From the NCBI GenBank assembly GCA_900142905.1, contig FSRV01000002.1:1116001-1180000 (forward strand): 64,000 nt of DNA, in the 5' to 3' direction. A program made the position numbers and the translations under genes. The notes under the pieces are model-generated. The model was given only the letters and a program-made list of their open reading frames with translations. It was not told the origin of the DNA and searched no databases. Of the stretch, positions 1 to 9,494 are shown one piece after another (the first letter of the stretch is position 1; each line of letters starts with the position of its first letter). The stretch is from Burkholderia sp. GAS332 (lineage in GTDB: Bacteria > Pseudomonadota > Gammaproteobacteria > Burkholderiales > Burkholderiaceae).

Positions 1-361
1 CAACCGTGAACCGAAACAAAGCGCGATACACCAGTCTTACCCGGTCCGCCGCCTCGGCAGGGGGCGTATCGGTCAGATAGGCCTCCCACTCATGGCGGAT
101 GCGTTCGAACACATACTCCGCGACCGCCTGCCAGAGAACATCCTTGGATCGGTAGTGGTAGGTGATCAGCGGATGTTGCAACCCAATGCGATCCGCGATG
201 CTGCGAATACTCGCAGCCTCAAAGCCCTTCGATGCGAATTCGGCCAGTGCCGCGTTCAGAATCGCCGAGCGGGTTTCCTGCGACCGCTGCTGCTCTGCGC
301 GCTTGAGTTCGGTTGGCCTGCTCTTGTTGCCAACGCTCTTGGGACCTGTGCTATCCGCCAT
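1..361 (-). CDS. TetR-family regulator, 3' part cut by window edge
   Basis: Reverse-strand reading from ATG at 361 gives an open frame of 120 codons that runs off the left edge. Residues about 20-70 form a TetR helix-turn-helix: QETRSAILNAALAEF, then SIRSIADRIGLQHPLITYHY. The protein is a close paralogue of the complete TetR at 11355-12038, sharing the EFxSKGFEAASIRSIADRIG and HPLITYH stretches. It lies divergent to the crotonase at 770. By family it is a ligand-responsive repressor. The ligand domain is mostly outside the window, so the effector cannot be guessed. Either this protein or its paralogue is the natural candidate for the ATACTTTACG-type sites described below. Confidence 0.9.
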   Translation of the reverse strand, partial: MADSTGPKSVGNKSRPTELKRAEQQRSQETRSAILNAALAEFASKGFEAASIRSIADRIGLQHPLITYHYRSKDVLWQAVAEYVFERIRHEWEAYLTDTPPAEAADRVRLVYRALFRFTV

Positions 362-436
362 TTGATGTCTCGATTGGGAATTTCGTTACTTCTGCGTTCC
401 AGTGCCTTTCGCCTCTGACAGGCCAACACTTTCTAA

Positions 437-452
437 GCGTAGCAAGCTACGC
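437..452. promoter_or_regulatory. Perfect palindrome upstream of the partial TetR gene
   Basis: GCGTAGC-AA-GCTACGC has seven-base perfect arms and lies 76 bp upstream of the TetR start at 361, in the 408-bp divergent gap 362-769. Its position and symmetry fit an operator, but no second copy was found in the window. It could also be a small hairpin. The rest of the gap shows only the promoter at 651-679. Confidence 0.4.
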
Positions 453-650
453 GACCGTCAACGAGGGCGGGCTTCACAAAGGTATCACACACGCGACCCC
501 CAATCTTGAGCGTCGCTGAACCTGCTGTGGACCGTTGATTTGGGCGGCACAGTAACACACTACAACGAGTGATCCAATTCATCGGACAAAAGTTGCGCCG
601 CCCATGCGGCGTGCTCCGCCGACCCGTCGCGTCCATGGTGTCTAATTTTC

Positions 651-679
651 TTTTAAATTAACACATTGTAAAGTATAAT
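651..679 (+). promoter_or_regulatory. Promoter with ATACTTTAC-type operator half, before crotonase gene
   Basis: TTTTAA at 651-656 and TATAAT at 674-679 are 17 bp apart, a good sigma70 layout. The spacer and the start of the -10 box (655-676) carry, on the reverse strand, ATACTTTAC followed by a weak second half. The same sequence, at the same distance from its -10 box, occurs at 4766-4787. The match to that site is 13 of 22 positions, with one half-site perfect. A repressor bound here would cover the -10 box. Confidence 0.55.
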
Positions 680-769
680 GCGACGGTAACTCTGGCTGGT
701 CCAGGTGTTCCACCCGGGCGAGGACAGAACTGAATCCGACTGCAGATTTGATTCACGGGCCAAGGACAC

Positions 770-1558
770 ATGGAAAGCAAAATCACGCTGACATCAAGTG
801 ACGACATCGCGTTCGTTACGATGGTGAACGAAGCACGCGCCAACTCGATCGACAAGGCGTTCTGCGAGGAGCTGCTGGCCGCCCTCCACGAGATTGAGGG
901 GTCGTCGAAGTATCGTGCAGTGATCCTTCAAGCCAGAGGCCGAATATTCTCGGCCGGCGGCGATCTTCGCCAGATTTTTGACGGACTGCAGCGTTCCGAC
1001 TCCTTCCTCGAATCCTTGATTAGCGCACTGAACACCACGATTATGACGATCCGGCGCTTGCCGATACCTGTGATTGCTAGCGTTCAGGGGGCGGCAGCCG
1101 GTGCGGGCTTTTCGCTGGCCATGGCGTGCGATCTGGTGGTGGCGTCGAGCGCCGCCCGCTTTGTCGTCGGCTACGCCAAGCTGGGAACATCGAGCGACGG
1201 TGGACTGTCTTTTCATCTGGCGCGCCGATTGGGGGCGGCGAGGGCATTGGAGATCATGTTGACGCGGGACGCGTTGAGTGCAGACGAGGCCACGCTGCTG
1301 GGGCTCGTCCAGAGTATTGCCGAACCGGCTTCCCTGCAGGACGCCAGCCTGGCGCTCGCGCAGAAAGTCATGGACATACCCGCAGCGGCGATTAGAGAAA
1401 CGAAATCACTGATCGGAATGGCGGCCGAAGATAACCTTGAGCGCCATCTTGAAGAGGAAAAGCGTGCATTCCTGAGATGCGCGGCGACGGAAGCGTTTTC
1501 TCAACGTGTCGCTCAATTCCTCGCCAACTCCGAGTCGCCCAGAAGCGCGTCGACCTGA
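770..1558 (+). CDS. Enoyl-CoA hydratase/isomerase (crotonase) family protein
   Basis: The 262-residue product has the crotonase fold. The oxyanion-hole segment SAGGDL is at about 61-66, and GAAAGAGFSLA at about 107-117 is the second CoA-binding turn. The usual first catalytic Glu region reads GYAKLGTSSDGG, with an Asp near 143 rather than Glu. This is closer to PaaG-type isomerases than to classical hydratases. AAGGAC precedes the ATG. It is the first gene downstream of the 651-679 promoter and faces the partial TetR. It probably acts on a CoA thioester made by the ligase at 7638-9374. The reaction (hydration, isomerisation or ring chemistry) is not certain. Confidence 0.85.
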   Translation: MESKITLTSSDDIAFVTMVNEARANSIDKAFCEELLAALHEIEGSSKYRAVILQARGRIFSAGGDLRQIFDGLQRSDSFLESLISALNTTIMTIRRLPIPVIASVQGAAAGAGFSLAMACDLVVASSAARFVVGYAKLGTSSDGGLSFHLARRLGAARALEIMLTRDALSADEATLLGLVQSIAEPASLQDASLALAQKVMDIPAAAIRETKSLIGMAAEDNLERHLEEEKRAFLRCAATEAFSQRVAQFLANSESPRSAST

Positions 1559-1956
1559 TGACGACAACGCGTCTCAAGGAAGGTCTGCAGAAGTCCTGAA
1601 TTGATGACGCTTTGATCTGATGCCGGCTCACCGGGCTCACCGGGTTGAGCGGCGGCATGACGCCCAAGTCGGTGCGAACGCATGATCCATTGTGTAGGCC
1701 GTTACGGCATAACCGCGGACCAGAAGGCATTGCGTACACCGCAAGTGCAAGGCCAGTTGCACTTCATCACTGCACTACATCCCTATCCCCTTTGCCAGTC
1801 GGCGTCCTCGTGACGTCGCTACCACACGACGTCGCCATCGATTTCCGATCTGACGCGCAGCCAGAGTCAATCCATCCCCGGCTTCCCGGTGGCGTCGGAC
1901 ATTCGTTCTCTTCATTTGTCAGGTGAAGCATACCTGGGGATACTCCTATCCAAACT

Positions 1957-1978
1957 ATACTGTACGAGTGGAAAATTT
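1957..1978. promoter_or_regulatory. Candidate TetR operator upstream of porin
   Basis: This 22-bp stretch begins ATACTGTACG and matches the 4766-4787 palindrome at 15 of 22 positions. It lies 73 bp upstream of the porin start at 2052. The rest of the 1559-2051 gap (493 bp) shows no gene or convincing hairpin; short open frames there lack codon bias. No clear -10/-35 pair is visible, so this is a weaker member of the set. Confidence 0.45.
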
Positions 1979-2051
1979 AGATCTATCCTTCATTTCAGCA
2001 CCTCTGACGTGCCAATTAGCAGTGCGTTCAAAACGACGAAGGGGACTGGAG

Positions 2052-3152
2052 ATGAAAAGATTGTCATGGGCCGCGGCGCTTCTTTGTGTCGCTCCTGCGG
2101 TGGCGTACGCCCAAAGTTCCGTCACGCTGTACGGTCTGCTGGATGAAGGCTTGACCTACACGAGCAATCAAGGCGGCCATTCAGCCTGGTTGCTTCAGAG
2201 TGGAGGTGGATCACTGTCCAGATGGGGGCTGCGCGGCGCCGAAGACCTGGGTGGAGGTTACAAAGCGGTCTTTACGTTGGAGAACGGCTTTGACGTGTCT
2301 GGCGGAGGTCTGTCGAACAATGGGCGTCTGTTTGGCCGACAGGCGTACGTTGGCATTTCAAGCCCGTATGGGACGTTCACGGCTGGGCGTCAATACGAGG
2401 AAATAGCCGAGATGCTCTCCCCGGTCGCCGCCGGTTTGAACTGGGCGGTCTACTTTGCTCATGCCGGTGACGTTGACAACGTTGGAGGAAGCATACGCAT
2501 CAACAACTCTGTCAAATATGCCAGTCCGAAAGTTGCAGGGTTCACATTTGGCGCGCTCTATAGCTTTGGTGGGCAGCCCGGACAATTCTCCACGGATAGC
2601 GTGACGTCGGTGGGACTGAGTTACACCGGAATAAACATCCCACTGTACGTTGCGGCTGCCTATACGATCATCAAGAATCCGTATGCTGCCGCATTCGATA
2701 GCATCGCGCCGCACAACATCATTTATGCCCCGTACGTGCAGAGCGCGGAAAGCCAAACCATCGCAGGGGTAGGTGCATCGTACAAGATCGGCAGCGCTTC
2801 AATTGCCTTCGAGTACACGTCGACGCAATTCAAGAAAGGCTTTCTTGGTAGTGACGTGCGGTTTGACAACTACGAGGCCAACGTCGGTTACTTCATTACG
2901 CCTTTCCTGTTCGCCGGTGCGGCTTACATCTACACACACGGCAAAATCGATGCGACCTCCGCGAGCCCAATCTATCGGGCAATCGATCTCTACACCAACT
3001 ATTTCCTGTCGAAGCGGACTGACGTTTACTTCGCGGCCGAACTGTTGAAAGCGGGAGGCTCCGCGACTCAGGCACAGATCACGTTGATTCCTTCACCATC
3101 GGGCGGACAAACCCAAGGTCTGTTGCGAGTCGGCATTCGCCACCGTTTTTAA
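2052..3152 (+). CDS. Gram-negative porin (OmpC/OpcP-like)
   Basis: The 366-residue outer-membrane beta-barrel has a signal peptide (MKRLSWAAALL...) with probable cleavage after AYA, just before QSSVTLYG, the hallmark mature start of Burkholderiales porins. The GAEDLGGGYKAVFTLE and LFGRQAYVG segments are typical of the first strands. The C-terminus ends in GIRHRF, with the terminal Phe needed for barrel assembly. The start at 2052 was chosen because an in-frame upstream ATG would place the signal peptide inside the protein. Its place between crotonase and aromatic carrier suggests it admits the substrate of module 1. Confidence 0.95.
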   Translation: MKRLSWAAALLCVAPAVAYAQSSVTLYGLLDEGLTYTSNQGGHSAWLLQSGGGSLSRWGLRGAEDLGGGYKAVFTLENGFDVSGGGLSNNGRLFGRQAYVGISSPYGTFTAGRQYEEIAEMLSPVAAGLNWAVYFAHAGDVDNVGGSIRINNSVKYASPKVAGFTFGALYSFGGQPGQFSTDSVTSVGLSYTGINIPLYVAAAYTIIKNPYAAAFDSIAPHNIIYAPYVQSAESQTIAGVGASYKIGSASIAFEYTSTQFKKGFLGSDVRFDNYEANVGYFITPFLFAGAAYIYTHGKIDATSASPIYRAIDLYTNYFLSKRTDVYFAAELLKAGGSATQAQITLIPSPSGGQTQGLLRVGIRHRF

Positions 3153-3237
3153 CGAACCTCTGATGCCGATGCTGTCGAGGGACAGGTGAGGTCAGGCTGA
3201 CACTTGACCCCGGCGGACGATCACCAAGGAAAAGGCC

Positions 3238-4641
3238 ATGGAAAGCGTAGTCAATGCCCAGTGGGATGTGCGCAAGATTTTTAACGATATGCCCATCGGG
3301 CGAAAGCAGTGGCTGGTGTTCGCCATCTGCTTCGCAGCGACTGCAATCGAGGGTTTCGACACGATTGTGATCAGCTTCATCGCGCCTGCGATCAGCCAGC
3401 ACTGGCATCTCTCGAGCGCGGCGCTTTCGCCTCTGGTGGCCTTTGGATTAACCGGCCTACTGGTGGGCTCGATCGTTGGAGGAACGCTGGCCGACCGTGT
3501 CGGTCGCCGAACGGTGAGCATCGTGGCACTCGCCTGGTTTGGCATCGCAGGGGTGATGTCGAGCGAAGCGCAGTCGATATTTCAACTGATTGGCTGGCGT
3601 TTCATCACAGGCCTCGGTATCGGCGCAGCGATGCCCGCCACGTCAGCGATCGTCGCGGAATACAGCCCCGATCGTTCACGCTCAGCGATGCTCGCATCGA
3701 CTTATTGTGGATTTCTTTTCGGTGCGGCGGCCGCTGGAGTTGTGACGTCCTCGGCTATCGGGGTATTGGGTTGGCGAGGCATGCTCGTACTGAGTGGTCT
3801 TTTGCCGCTTGGCGTCGTTGCCTTATTCGCGTGGCAAGTACCCGAGTCGCCGCTCTATGTCGTGGCCAGTCGAAGGTCCAATGAAGAGGCGCAACGAATC
3901 CTTGGCAAAGTGTTTCCGTCTTTAGACTGCTCTGGGGTCCATTTATTCAGCGCGGAAACGCGCAAATCGGTCAGCGGAGGCAGGGCGCTGTTGGGTAGCG
4001 AATACCGGCTTGGCACCCTGTTGACGTGGTTTACCGAGTTTGCGGGTTATCTGGCGTTCTTCCTGATAGGAAGCTGGTTGCCGACGCATCTGAAGCAGAT
4101 GGGACTATCGATGCACGACGCCTCGCAAGTATCGTCAATGTTCCAGTTCGGTGCGCTGGGCGGCGCGGTTCTGTTCGCGATCCTTGTCCGTCGCTATAAC
4201 GTGGCGTCGGTCGTTTCCGTGGCATTCGGCGCAGGCTCGCTGCTTGTCATCGCTTTGGGCATGTCAGAGGCCTCTCAGTGGCACGCGGGCGTGGTCTTCC
4301 TGTCAGGTATGGCAGTCGGAGGCCCGCTGATTTGTGTCAACACCATTCCGGGCATCTTCTATCCCACTGCGCTTCGTGCGTCCGGGGGTGGCTGGAACGT
4401 TGCGCTCGGACGGCTGGGGTCCATTGTCGGTTCGTCGTTGATTGGTCTGATCGTCATATCGGGCTTCCCCTATCTGCTCACCTGCGCGTTGTTGTCGATA
4501 CCGCTCCTGATGGCTTGTGCATGCATGACCGTCATGGCCCGGGTGCTCGTTGCGCAACGACGAATGCCGGACGACCACGGCGTGGGCATCAGTACGGCAT
4601 CGGCGGGTGATTCTCCGTTGCAGAGCAGCACCACGCGGTGA
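3238..4641 (+). CDS. MFS transporter, aromatic acid:H+ symporter (AAHS) type
   Basis: The 467-residue inner-membrane protein has about 12 hydrophobic segments. ATAIEGFDTIVISF in the first helix carries the DGF/EGFD-type motif of aromatic acid carriers, and GGTLADRVGRRTVS is the MFS motif between helices 2 and 3. The family includes PcaK, BenK and MhpT, which import benzoate-type acids with protons. It lies 85 bp after the porin and 277 bp before the hydrolase gene, which has its own promoter. Together with the porin it forms a likely uptake pair. The exact substrate cannot be read from the sequence. Confidence 0.9.
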   Translation: MESVVNAQWDVRKIFNDMPIGRKQWLVFAICFAATAIEGFDTIVISFIAPAISQHWHLSSAALSPLVAFGLTGLLVGSIVGGTLADRVGRRTVSIVALAWFGIAGVMSSEAQSIFQLIGWRFITGLGIGAAMPATSAIVAEYSPDRSRSAMLASTYCGFLFGAAAAGVVTSSAIGVLGWRGMLVLSGLLPLGVVALFAWQVPESPLYVVASRRSNEEAQRILGKVFPSLDCSGVHLFSAETRKSVSGGRALLGSEYRLGTLLTWFTEFAGYLAFFLIGSWLPTHLKQMGLSMHDASQVSSMFQFGALGGAVLFAILVRRYNVASVVSVAFGAGSLLVIALGMSEASQWHAGVVFLSGMAVGGPLICVNTIPGIFYPTALRASGGGWNVALGRLGSIVGSSLIGLIVISGFPYLLTCALLSIPLLMACACMTVMARVLVAQRRMPDDHGVGISTASAGDSPLQSSTTR

Positions 4642-4761
4642 CGGTACGGCGCTCGCAGCAACCCGAGAACTGACTCACGTTGCTTCCCAGCGCCGGCACA
4701 AACGACGAAGGCTCGCAACTCCCTTGGGATTCGAATTTTCATCCTGTATGTAGGGTTCGCC

Positions 4762-4790
4762 TTGCATACTTTACGACCGTGAAGTATAGT
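4762..4790 (+). promoter_or_regulatory. Sigma70-like promoter with near-perfect 22-bp operator
   Basis: TTGCAT (4762-4767) and TATAGT (4785-4790) are separated by 17 bp. The spacer and its edges (4766-4787) form a palindrome with arms ATACTT and AAGTAT around ACG-N2-CGT. Eighteen of the 22 positions are self-complementary. This is the best copy of a site also seen at 655-676, 1957-1978 and 15131-15152. It drives the hydrolase-crotonase-ligase-monooxygenase genes. A TetR dimer is the likely ligand by symmetry and context. Confidence 0.7.
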
Positions 4791-4918
4791 GAATTACGGA
4801 ACTGCCTGATCGTGTGGCTTCGAAGAGCGAACGCGAAACGCATGTCGGTGGATTAAGGACATTTTTCAGCCTGAAAGGGCTGGCTGTTGACGCCAAACAG
4901 GCCAACGAAGGAGGAGAC

Positions 4919-6658
4919 ATGATTGAAGAACGCGACATCGTCGTCACGATGCGGGACGGAACTCGCCTTGCGGTAGACGTCTATCGACCGGATGCGGATG
5001 GCAAGTATCCCGTGCTGTACGCTTCAGCGCTGCACAACAAGGATCTTCAGGGTCCGGATATCGCGGACGTCTTGCCCCCACAGCCCGCGCAGGCGCCGCT
5101 CTGGTTCGGGCCGATAGAAGCCGGGGACACTCGGCGCTTCATCGCCAATGATTATGTGCACGTGATTGCGCAACCGCGCGGCTCGGCCAAGTCGGAAGGC
5201 CACTATGGCGAAGAGAATACCGACCATTACGACATGATCGAATGGATCACGCAGCAGCCGTGGTCCGACGGCAAGGTCGGCATGGTGGGGATCTCGGGTT
5301 TTGCGGGAGAACAATGGCGTGCGGCGGCGCAGGGACACCCCGCGCTCAAGGCCATCTTTCCGTACGACGCGTGTAGTGCATACGGCGGTATGTTCGGGTT
5401 TCGGGACTTCAATCCCGGTGGCGTGATTCACACTTTCCCGTACCTGCTCGACGTTTTCAGCACGGTGCATGAGCCGCGTGGTGTGCCGGGTACGCTACCC
5501 GATGCGCAAGAGGAACTCTGGCGCGCAGCCATGCGTAATCCCGACTACAAGATGTACATCAACCTGTACAACATCCTGACGCAGAAGGGGCAGCGCACGG
5601 GGGTGATGTACCACATCATGACGAACCCTTGGGAGCCGGAAGGGACCGTCGCACGCGCCGAGGAAGTTTTCAAGTCGATCAAGGTGCCGTTCTATACGGG
5701 TTCGGGTGCCTACGCTTACACGTACAAATTGCACTGGCTTGGCGCCCAGCATTACTTCAGCAACGTTAAGCAGCCGCGCAAGCTGATCTTTACGGGCCCA
5801 GCGCATCTGGAGCGGCCATTCCATCAGTACCACGACGAAGTGATCCGCTGGTACGACTACTGGCTGAAGGGTATCGACACGGGCATCATGGATGAACCCC
5901 CGGTCCGTTACTGGGTCATGGGCGCCAACGAATGGCGCACGGGTAGTGACTGGCCTTTGCCTGAGACCCAATGGGCGAAGTACTACCTTTCAGGCTGGGA
6001 GCAGCTCTCGACAGACGCCCCTCGACCTGCGGCGGAAGTTGGCAACGCACATCGGGAGCCCGATGTCTTCACGCAAATGCCGCTGAAAAAGACATCCAAG
6101 GTTGAGCGCCTGCGCTACATGACAGAGCCGCTTGCGCAGGACGTGTTGGTGGCGGGTCCCATTTCGCTGACGCTCTACGCTGAGATTGACCAGACAGACA
6201 CGAACTGGATTGTCGTCCTCAAGGACGTGGGGCCGGACGTGTCGGTGGTTACCGCACGCGTCGGCGAACGCGCCGTTCCAGAGAACTTGCCCGAGCGTGA
6301 GCTTACCCGCGGCTGGCTGAAAGCGTCATACCGCGCAACGGATCCCGATCGATCCACGCCGGCGGAACCGTTTCACAAACTGACGAAAGAGTCGATCTCG
6401 CCGGTCACCCCTGGCGAAATCGTCAAGTATGAAATCCAGGTGCTCGCAACAGCAAACCAGTTCAAGGCCGGCCATCGGATCTGTATCGAGATATGCAGCA
6501 TGGACGCGCCGACGGGAACGGGCGCGATGACCGACGTCGAATACATTCCGTATCACGTAACCAGTAGCAATACGGTCACCCACAAGATTTACCGGGACGC
6601 CGATCGCCCCTCACATCTGCTTCTCCCATTGATTCCGCTTAATGGACAGAACGCCTGA
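4919..6658 (+). CDS. CocE/NonD-type (peptidase S15 family) hydrolase
   Basis: The 579-residue protein has an alpha/beta-hydrolase domain (about 5-330) and a C-terminal jelly-roll PepX_C domain (about 360-570). The nucleophile Ser lies in GISGFAG near residue 126. GPAHLERPF and WYDYWLKG replace the usual GPWTH...WFDRWLKG region. The position that normally supplies the catalytic Asp reads GSGAYAY, so the acid is not obvious. The ATG at 4919 follows GGAGGAG. An upstream in-frame extension from 4814 was rejected because it lacks such a site and is not family-like. The likely role is cleavage of an ester or amide, releasing an acid for the CoA ligase downstream. The substrate is unknown. Confidence 0.85.
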   Translation: MIEERDIVVTMRDGTRLAVDVYRPDADGKYPVLYASALHNKDLQGPDIADVLPPQPAQAPLWFGPIEAGDTRRFIANDYVHVIAQPRGSAKSEGHYGEENTDHYDMIEWITQQPWSDGKVGMVGISGFAGEQWRAAAQGHPALKAIFPYDACSAYGGMFGFRDFNPGGVIHTFPYLLDVFSTVHEPRGVPGTLPDAQEELWRAAMRNPDYKMYINLYNILTQKGQRTGVMYHIMTNPWEPEGTVARAEEVFKSIKVPFYTGSGAYAYTYKLHWLGAQHYFSNVKQPRKLIFTGPAHLERPFHQYHDEVIRWYDYWLKGIDTGIMDEPPVRYWVMGANEWRTGSDWPLPETQWAKYYLSGWEQLSTDAPRPAAEVGNAHREPDVFTQMPLKKTSKVERLRYMTEPLAQDVLVAGPISLTLYAEIDQTDTNWIVVLKDVGPDVSVVTARVGERAVPENLPERELTRGWLKASYRATDPDRSTPAEPFHKLTKESISPVTPGEIVKYEIQVLATANQFKAGHRICIEICSMDAPTGTGAMTDVEYIPYHVTSSNTVTHKIYRDADRPSHLLLPLIPLNGQNA

Positions 6659-6721
6659 GTGACGAAACATTTCTGAGCGTCACAGACGCCGGGTGAATTT
6701 GATTGATTAGTGAGGTTAGCG

Positions 6722-7510
6722 ATGAAAAGCATACGTTTTGAGCGCGACGGAAAGGTTGGGTATATCGTCCTGGCGAATCCGCCCTACAACCGGCTCGACG
6801 CGCATTTTGCAGAGTGTCTCCGGGAGGCGGTTCACGATGCCAGCGAAAGCGACATCCGGGTACTGGTCGTCCGGGCGGAGGGGCCCAACTTCAGTCTCGG
6901 TGGAGAGGTTCGCGAATGGCCAGGCAAAGACCTGAACTGGTTCCGCACCTTCGTCGCGGAAATCAACACTTCGTATCGTGCAATCGAAGCGCTCCGCGTC
7001 CCGACGGTGGCGGTGGTGCAGGGTCTGGCCTTTGGCGGCGGCTTCGAACTCGCGTTGAACTGTGACTTCATTGTGGCGGCAAGCGACGCAGTGTTCCGCT
7101 GCGTCGAGGTCACGACGGCGATGCTTCCCATTGCGGGCGCGCTGCAGCGGTTGGCCGAGCGAGTGGGGCGTAGCAACGCGTCCCGTTTCGCGATGCTGGG
7201 TGATGCGATTCCCGGCAGCGTGGCCCGAGACCTCGGGATTGTGACGCACGTGGCTGCACCGGATGCGCTCGAACGTGTTGCTGCCGAGTTGATTACGCGG
7301 CTCTCCGACGGTCCGACGCTTTCGTACGCGGCGACGCGCACCCTGCTCAAGGTGTGGTCAGGCGGTGGCGTCGCCGCTGCGGATGCCGCCATGCTGGACG
7401 TCTGCATGGACTTGTACAAGACGGAGGACGCCACGCGGGGTTTCGCCAACACAGCCGAGGCGTTCGACCGTGACGAGGAGCCCGGTGAGATGGTTTTTCA
7501 CGGGAAATAG
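6722..7510 (+). CDS. Enoyl-CoA hydratase/isomerase family protein
   Basis: This 262-residue crotonase has the oxyanion segment SLGGEV near 58-63 and [16 protein letters not shown] near 106-120. The ATG at 6722 was preferred to an ATG four codons upstream because its product aligns end to end with the 262-residue paralogue at 34002-34790. The two share LANPP at the start, the [10 protein letters not shown] region and LLKxWSGGGV near the end. It lies between the hydrolase and the ligase, 63 bp after the former, probably in one transcript. This subfamily is often annotated as cyclohexa-1,5-dienecarbonyl-CoA hydratase-like; the true reaction is not known. Confidence 0.85.
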   Translation: MKSIRFERDGKVGYIVLANPPYNRLDAHFAECLREAVHDASESDIRVLVVRAEGPNFSLGGEVREWPGKDLNWFRTFVAEINTSYRAIEALRVPTVAVVQGLAFGGGFELALNCDFIVAASDAVFRCVEVTTAMLPIAGALQRLAERVGRSNASRFAMLGDAIPGSVARDLGIVTHVAAPDALERVAAELITRLSDGPTLSYAATRTLLKVWSGGGVAAADAAMLDVCMDLYKTEDATRGFANTAEAFDRDEEPGEMVFHGK

Positions 7511-7637
7511 CCCGACGCTCCCCGGTGTAGTCAGGCTCGACCTCACCAACGGCGGACGGCAGCATTGCAATCGCTGCATAACCTCGGTTCGACGGACTTT
7601 CCGGCAGAAACCCGCAGCAACGATGGAGGATGGCTTC

Positions 7638-9374
7638 ATGCACACTTTACCCGGTTCCCTGGCGCTCGAGGTGCCTGCCGATGGCGTCGCCTACGTAAGG
7701 GGTTCGACGGACGTTCCCTTGAGTGAGTCTACAGTTGGCCAGTTTCTCAGGGAAACAGCGCGCCGGTTTCCTGATCGGCAAGCTGTGGTGTTCCGGGAGC
7801 AACTTGTACGATGGACATGGAAGGAGTTTGACGACCATGTCGATCAACTCGCCGCAGGTTTCCTGTCATTCGGAATAGGAAAGGGGGACCGGGTCGGCAT
7901 CTGGTCGCCCAACCGGTTCGAATGGTTGCTCACGCAGTTCGCGACAGCGCGCATCGGCGCTGTATTAGTCAACATCAACCCCGCCTATCGTGTAGCGGAA
8001 CTCGAGTACGCGCTGCGGAAAGTACGCTGCAAAGCGCTCGTCACCGCTGAGAGTTTCAAAACGTCGAACTACATTTCGATGCTGCTCGACATCGCGCCTG
8101 AGCTAGCGTCGCAGCAGCCGGACGCGGTGAGGGTCGAACGTCTGCCCGACCTTCGTACGGTGATTTCCGTGGGTGATTGGCGCGTATCGGGCGTCATGTC
8201 ATTCCACTCGGTTATGCAGCGCGGAGACGGGATGCTTCGCGACAAGGGGCGTGAGGCAGTCGATGCCGTCGAGCGAACACTTTCCCCCCATGACCCGATC
8301 AATATCCAGTTCACGAGCGGCACCACCGGTAGTCCGAAGGGCGCAACGCTGACACACCGGAACATTGTCAACAACGCGCGTTTTGTTGGCATGGCGATGA
8401 AGCTGTCCGAAGCCGACTCGCTCTGTATTCCTGTCCCGCTGTACCACTGTTTTGGCATGGTGCTCGGCGTATTGGCGTGCGTGTCGGTTGGCGCGCAGAT
8501 GGTCTTCCCGGGCGAAGGATTCGACGCCGGCGCGACCCTCGCGGCGGTCGCGGAAGAGCGTTGCACCGCACTTCACGGGGTGCCGACCATGTTTATCGCA
8601 GAACTGGGGCATGCGGACTTTTCATCGTTTGATCTGAGCAGTCTGCGGACCGGCATCATGGCTGGATCGCCCTGTCCTGTGGAAACAATGAATCAGGTCG
8701 TGACCAAAATGCACATGCGAGAGGTCACCATTGCGTATGGTATGACAGAGACTAGTCCTGTGTCGTTTCAGAGCGCAACCACGGATCCGCTCGATAAACG
8801 CACGACAACGGTCGGGCGGATTCAGCCTCATCTCGAGGTAAAGATTGTTGATTTCGATGGTCGTACGGTATCTGTGGGTGAGACGGGAGAACTCTGTACA
8901 AGAGGGTACTCGGTGATGCAGGGGTACTGGGAAGACGAATCGAAGACACGCGAAAGCATCGTTGACGGATGGATGCATACAGGCGATCTCGCAACCATCG
9001 ACGCCGATGGATATTGCAACATCGTCGGGAGGCTGAAGGATATGGTGATTCGAGGGGGAGAGAACATCTATCCCCGCGAAGTTGAGGAATACCTCTTCAG
9101 GCATCCAAAAATACAGAATGTGCAGGTGTTTGGCGTGCCGGATGAGAAGAACGGCGAGGAATTGTGCGCCTGGATCGTGCTGCGGAAAGGTGAAGGTTCG
9201 ACTGAGGAAGATATCCGAGACTTTTGCCGAGGACAGATCGCTCACTACAAGGTGCCAAAGTATATTCGCTTCGTTAATGAATTGCCGATGACTGTGACGG
9301 GCAAAGTACAGAAGTTCGCCATGCGTGAGGAGATGATCCGCTATCTCAATCTGACCGGGCAAAAGACCGCCTGA
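7638..9374 (+). CDS. Acyl-CoA synthetase (AMP-forming, FadD/ACSM-like)
   Basis: The 578-residue ANL-superfamily enzyme activates a carboxylic acid with ATP and CoA. The P-loop-like motif [16 protein letters not shown] is near 220-235, [11 protein letters not shown] near 365, the hinge [11 protein letters not shown] near 440, and [16 protein letters not shown] follows. The C-terminal lysine motif is TVTGKVQKF near 555. The ATG at 7638 has GGAGG eight bases upstream. Open frame continues upstream but overlaps the crotonase gene. It probably supplies the CoA ester used by the crotonases at 770 and 6722. Chain type (aryl, alkyl or arylalkanoate) is not determined. Confidence 0.9.
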   Translation: MHTLPGSLALEVPADGVAYVRGSTDVPLSESTVGQFLRETARRFPDRQAVVFREQLVRWTWKEFDDHVDQLAAGFLSFGIGKGDRVGIWSPNRFEWLLTQFATARIGAVLVNINPAYRVAELEYALRKVRCKALVTAESFKTSNYISMLLDIAPELASQQPDAVRVERLPDLRTVISVGDWRVSGVMSFHSVMQRGDGMLRDKGREAVDAVERTLSPHDPINIQFTSGTTGSPKGATLTHRNIVNNARFVGMAMKLSEADSLCIPVPLYHCFGMVLGVLACVSVGAQMVFPGEGFDAGATLAAVAEERCTALHGVPTMFIAELGHADFSSFDLSSLRTGIMAGSPCPVETMNQVVTKMHMREVTIAYGMTETSPVSFQSATTDPLDKRTTTVGRIQPHLEVKIVDFDGRTVSVGETGELCTRGYSVMQGYWEDESKTRESIVDGWMHTGDLATIDADGYCNIVGRLKDMVIRGGENIYPREVEEYLFRHPKIQNVQVFGVPDEKNGEELCAWIVLRKGEGSTEEDIRDFCRGQIAHYKVPKYIRFVNELPMTVTGKVQKFAMREEMIRYLNLTGQKTA

Positions 9375-9494
9375 CAGGTTGGTGAAAACCGGGTGGAATC
9401 GTAAAAAATCGAGACTCGCAAACTTGCCATGAATTAGGTATCCGAAATAGATGCCGATGGCGAAATGCGGAGGTTTGCCAATTGGAGGTGTCGA

